Assembly (NCBI GenBank): GCA_033722375.1
Contig: JAWVZB010000065.1
Coordinates: 1 to 18,262, forward strand
Direction: 5' to 3'
Origin: JAWVZB01 sp033722375
GTDB lineage: Bacteria > Actinomycetota > Nitriliruptoria > Nitriliruptorales > Nitriliruptoraceae
DNA length: 18,262 nucleotides
A program made the translations under genes and the position numbers. A model generated the notes under the pieces. That model had not been told where the DNA came from and did not search any database. It saw only the letters and a list, made by a program, of their open reading frames with translations. The first letter of the stretch is position 1, and each line of letters starts with the position of its first letter. Shown here in pieces: positions 16,039-18,262 of the stretch.

Positions 16039-16067
16039 CGACTACGCCGCGTGGCGATCGCCTTCAA
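16039..16067 (-). promoter_or_regulatory. Likely promoter of tRNA-Leu
   Basis: On the minus strand TTGAAG (16067-16062) and TAGTCG (16044-16039) are separated by 17 bases. The -10-like box ends nine bases before the first base of the tRNA, so transcription would start at or just before the mature 5' end. The transcript may continue into the coiled-coil and regulator genes. Confidence 0.5.
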
Positions 16068-16150
16068 CTTCCGAAGAGTACCCCCGTGTCCCGGGCAGCC
16101 CACAGCCATCCGGGGTGACGGCGCGGTGAAGACGCGGGCGTGGCGGTGGC

Positions 16151-16178
16151 GTGACGGGTTGGACGGAGGCGCTACGTT
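16151..16178 (+). promoter_or_regulatory. Possible promoter for the MBOAT gene
   Basis: GTGACG (16151-16156) and TACGTT (16173-16178) are 16 bases apart and match the -35 and -10 consensus at four and three or more positions. Transcription would start about 65 bases before the TTG start at 16250. In this GC-rich gap such matches occur by chance, so this is only a candidate. Confidence 0.3.
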
Positions 16179-16249
16179 CGGGGGGCCGCCGTGGGGACGG
16201 TGGTGACGCGAGAATCGGCGCCTGACCGGGGCGTCGGCAGGGGGACCGG

Positions 16250-17659
16250 TTGCTCTTCCCGACAGTGCAGTTCGCGGTGTTCTTCGCCGTGGTGCTGAGC
16301 GTGTCGTGGGCGCTCGTCAAGCACCCCGTGGCGTGGAAGCTCTTCCTCCTCGCGGCCAGCTACGTGTTCTACGCCGCGTGGGACTGGCGCTTCACCGGGC
16401 TGCTCGCCGGCTGCACCGTGATCAACCAGGCGGCGGCGATCGGCATCCACCGGGCCGGCACGGAGCGACGCCGCCGGTGGATCCTCGGTGCCGCGATCGC
16501 CGCCGACCTCGGTGTGCTCGCGTGGTTCAAGTACTACGGGTTCTTCGTCAGCTCGTTCACGAACCTGCTGGGCCGTGCCGGGCTCGAACCGTCGATGCCC
16601 CTGTTCGACATCCTGCTCCCGGTCGGGATCTCGTTCTTCACGTTCCAGGCGATGAGCTACGTGATCGACGTGTTCCGCGGCAAGCTCGAACCCGCCCCGC
16701 ACCTGGACACCGCGGTGTTCGTGGCGTTCTTCCCGCAGCTCGTCGCCGGCCCCATCGTGCGGGGCAGCGAGATGCTGCCGCAGCTGCGAAGCCAGCCGGA
16801 CGCCCAACGCATCGAGGCCACCCGGGCCTTCGGGCTGATCCTCGCAGGGCTCTTCAAGAAGGTCGTGATCGCCAACACGCTCGCCACCGAGCTCGTCGAC
16901 TCGGTGTTCGCGACCCCCGGCGCGCATTCGTCGATGGAGATCCTGTTCGGCATCTACGGCTACGCGGTCCAGATCTACGCCGACTTCTCCGCCTACACCG
17001 ACATCGCCATCGGCGTGGCGCTCCTGCTCGGGTTCCGCTTCCCGCAGAACTTCAACGCCCCCTACGCCGCCACCTCGCTGCGTGACTTCTGGCGGCGGTG
17101 GCACATGACGCTGTCGCGGTGGCTCCGTGACTACCTCTACATCTCACTCGGTGGGAACCGTGGTGGGAAGCTCTTCACCTACCGCAACCTCATGATCACG
17201 ATGGTGCTCGGCGGACTGTGGCACGGCGCCGCGTGGACGTTCGTGCTCTGGGGTGCGCTGCACGGCGGCGGTCTGGCGCTCGAGCGCCTCTTCAGTGCCC
17301 GCCGCGAACCCCGGCCGTCCACGACCGCCGGCAGGATCATGCAGCGGATCGTGACCTTCCACGTGGTGTGCCTCGGGTGGGTGTTGTTCCGGGCCGACTC
17401 GCTCGGCACTGCCGGCGAGGTCCTGACTCGACTGTTCACCGCCAGCGGCCCGGCACCGGCGGTCACCCCGACGATCCTCCTGCTGGTCGCCATCGGTATC
17501 GGCATGCAGTACGTGCCCCGGGATCTCGGTGCCCGCCTCGAGGTTGCCCTTGGCCGCTGGCGCCCCGCCGCGGCGGCCGGGACGCTCGGGGTGTCGCTCC
17601 TCGTCCTCGACGCGCTCGGTCCCACGGGCGTCGCTCCCTTCATCTACTTCCAGTTCTGA
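16250..17659 (+). CDS. MBOAT acyltransferase, AlgI/DltB-like
   Basis: This is a polytopic membrane O-acyltransferase of 469 residues that moves acyl groups, usually acetyl, across the membrane for modification of an extracellular polymer. It opens with LFPTVQFAVFFAVVL, typical of the AlgI branch, and ends with PFIYFQF, also typical. Family landmarks are KYYGFFV (94-100), LPVGISFFTFQ (123-133), FFPQLVAGPI (160-169), the WRRWHMTLSRWLRDY block (281-295) and the catalytic His325 in GGLWHGAAWT. About ten or more membrane helices are expected. The TTG start at 16250 has AGGGGGA five bases upstream and restores the usual MLFP beginning. The following gene encodes an SGNH-type partner. The acceptor is unknown: exopolysaccharide, teichoic-type polymer and peptidoglycan are all possible. 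Confidence 0.95.
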   Translation: MLFPTVQFAVFFAVVLSVSWALVKHPVAWKLFLLAASYVFYAAWDWRFTGLLAGCTVINQAAAIGIHRAGTERRRRWILGAAIAADLGVLAWFKYYGFFVSSFTNLLGRAGLEPSMPLFDILLPVGISFFTFQAMSYVIDVFRGKLEPAPHLDTAVFVAFFPQLVAGPIVRGSEMLPQLRSQPDAQRIEATRAFGLILAGLFKKVVIANTLATELVDSVFATPGAHSSMEILFGIYGYAVQIYADFSAYTDIAIGVALLLGFRFPQNFNAPYAATSLRDFWRRWHMTLSRWLRDYLYISLGGNRGGKLFTYRNLMITMVLGGLWHGAAWTFVLWGALHGGGLALERLFSARREPRPSTTAGRIMQRIVTFHVVCLGWVLFRADSLGTAGEVLTRLFTASGPAPAVTPTILLLVAIGIGMQYVPRDLGARLEVALGRWRPAAAAGTLGVSLLVLDALGPTGVAPFIYFQF

Positions 17660-17754
17660 ACGGACCACACGTGCACCGCAAGCTCACCGGCGACCAACCC
17701 GCCCCCGACGGGGTGCCCCCGGCCTCGGACGGCGCCGGGACGGAGGGGCCGACC

Positions 17755-18262
17755 ATGCCGGCCCGCCGGGTCATCGCGATCGTGATCGGGGCGCTCGTGA
17801 TCGGGGCGCTGCTGAACGCGCAGTCGTTGCTCGAGACCGCCGAGCGTCAGCGGTTCGGGACCACGCGCACGGTGGCGATGGCCTTCGCCGAACCACTCGC
17901 CAGGATCAGCAGCAGCCTCCGGCTCGATCGGCCCCGCAGCGCCATCGACGCGCTGCTGCACCCCGAACCCGACATCATCGTGGCGGAGCCGGAACCCGAA
18001 CCCACCAGCGAGGTCCCGGAGCCGGCCTCCTCCCCCACCACGGCCCCGACCGTGCCGCCCTCGCCGACCCCTTCGCCGACCCCGACCCAGCGCGTTGTCA
18101 CAGCAGAGGATCCCCTGCGCGTGTACGTCGCGGGCGACTCGATGGTGGGACAGTTCGGTCCCGCCATGGTTGATCTGCTCGACGACACCGGCGTCGTGAC
18201 CGCGGAGTCCCGTGCCGAGTTCGCCAGCGGTCTCACCCGCCCCGACTTCATCGACTGGCCGA
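17755..18262 (+). CDS. Membrane-anchored SGNH/DUF459-type protein (cut by window edge)
   Basis: This is the probable extracytoplasmic partner of the MBOAT enzyme; such SGNH proteins complete acyl transfer onto a polymer or remove acyl groups. The 169 residues present comprise a basic start MPARR, one membrane helix (about 5-22), a juxtamembrane region (23-70), a Pro/Thr/Ser/Glu-rich linker (about 70-115), and the beginning of the SGNH domain. Block I is GDSM (127-130) with nucleophile Ser129, followed by SGLTRPDFIDWP at the window end, a pattern I associate with DUF459. The catalytic Asp/His block lies outside. The ATG at 17755 is chosen because GGAGGGG lies six bases upstream; an in-frame GTG at 17671, 11 bases after the MBOAT stop, would add 28 residues but has a weak ribosome-binding site. 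Confidence 0.85.
   Translation, partial: MPARRVIAIVIGALVIGALLNAQSLLETAERQRFGTTRTVAMAFAEPLARISSSLRLDRPRSAIDALLHPEPDIIVAEPEPEPTSEVPEPASSPTTAPTVPPSPTPSPTPTQRVVTAEDPLRVYVAGDSMVGQFGPAMVDLLDDTGVVTAESRAEFASGLTRPDFIDWP

Overview
The window is a GC-rich, densely packed chromosomal segment typical of an actinobacterium, probably a deep-branching one. The evidence is frequent GTG/TTG starts, an S1 protein with four S1 domains and a long low-complexity tail, an ANTAR-type response regulator, a Pol I with degenerate proofreading residues, and a LexA box of the Gram-positive type. From memory, the order uvrA, metallo-beta-lactamase-fold gene, uvrB, coaE, rpsA, polA, ANTAR regulator resembles the Mycobacterium tuberculosis Rv1638-Rv1626 neighbourhood, interrupted here by local insertions. 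There is no sign of a prophage, insertion sequence, CRISPR array or defence island.

Layout. Bases 1-1094 (minus) hold the N-terminal part of UvrA, cut by the window edge. A divergent intergenic region with a perfect LexA-type palindrome separates it from a glyoxalase-II-like hydrolase (1289-1939, plus). A small four-helix membrane protein (1950-2336, minus) follows tail to tail. From 8649 down to 2417 (minus) run rpsA, coaE, a membrane-anchored M1-type metallopeptidase and uvrB. rpsA has a recognisable promoter and a leader of about 130 nt. coaE and the peptidase overlap by four bases. A 133-residue protein of unknown function (8861-9262, plus) lies between rpsA and polA (9252-11924, minus). 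Upstream of polA, on the same strand, sits a 19-residue hydrophobic ORF with a good ribosome-binding site and its own 11-bp hairpin terminator.

Bases 12323-14818 (minus) form a complete polar amino-acid ABC importer: lipoprotein, then permease, then ATPase, with a 12-bp hairpin between the lipoprotein and permease genes. Upstream on the same strand lie a PdtaR-like REC-ANTAR regulator, a small coiled-coil gene overlapping it by four bases, and tRNA-Leu(CAA) with its promoter. The right end (16250 onward, plus) is a surface-polysaccharide acylation pair: an AlgI-like MBOAT acyltransferase followed by a membrane-anchored SGNH protein of DUF459 type, cut by the window edge.

Most of the window is core biology: nucleotide excision repair (UvrA, UvrB), gap-filling repair synthesis (Pol I), translation (S1, tRNA-Leu), coenzyme A synthesis (CoaE) and nutrient uptake. 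The less ordinary items are the 19-residue membrane ORF, the coiled-coil partner of the ANTAR regulator, the S1 extensions, the coaE-coupled surface peptidase and several RNA hairpins. I found no clear novel multi-gene system.
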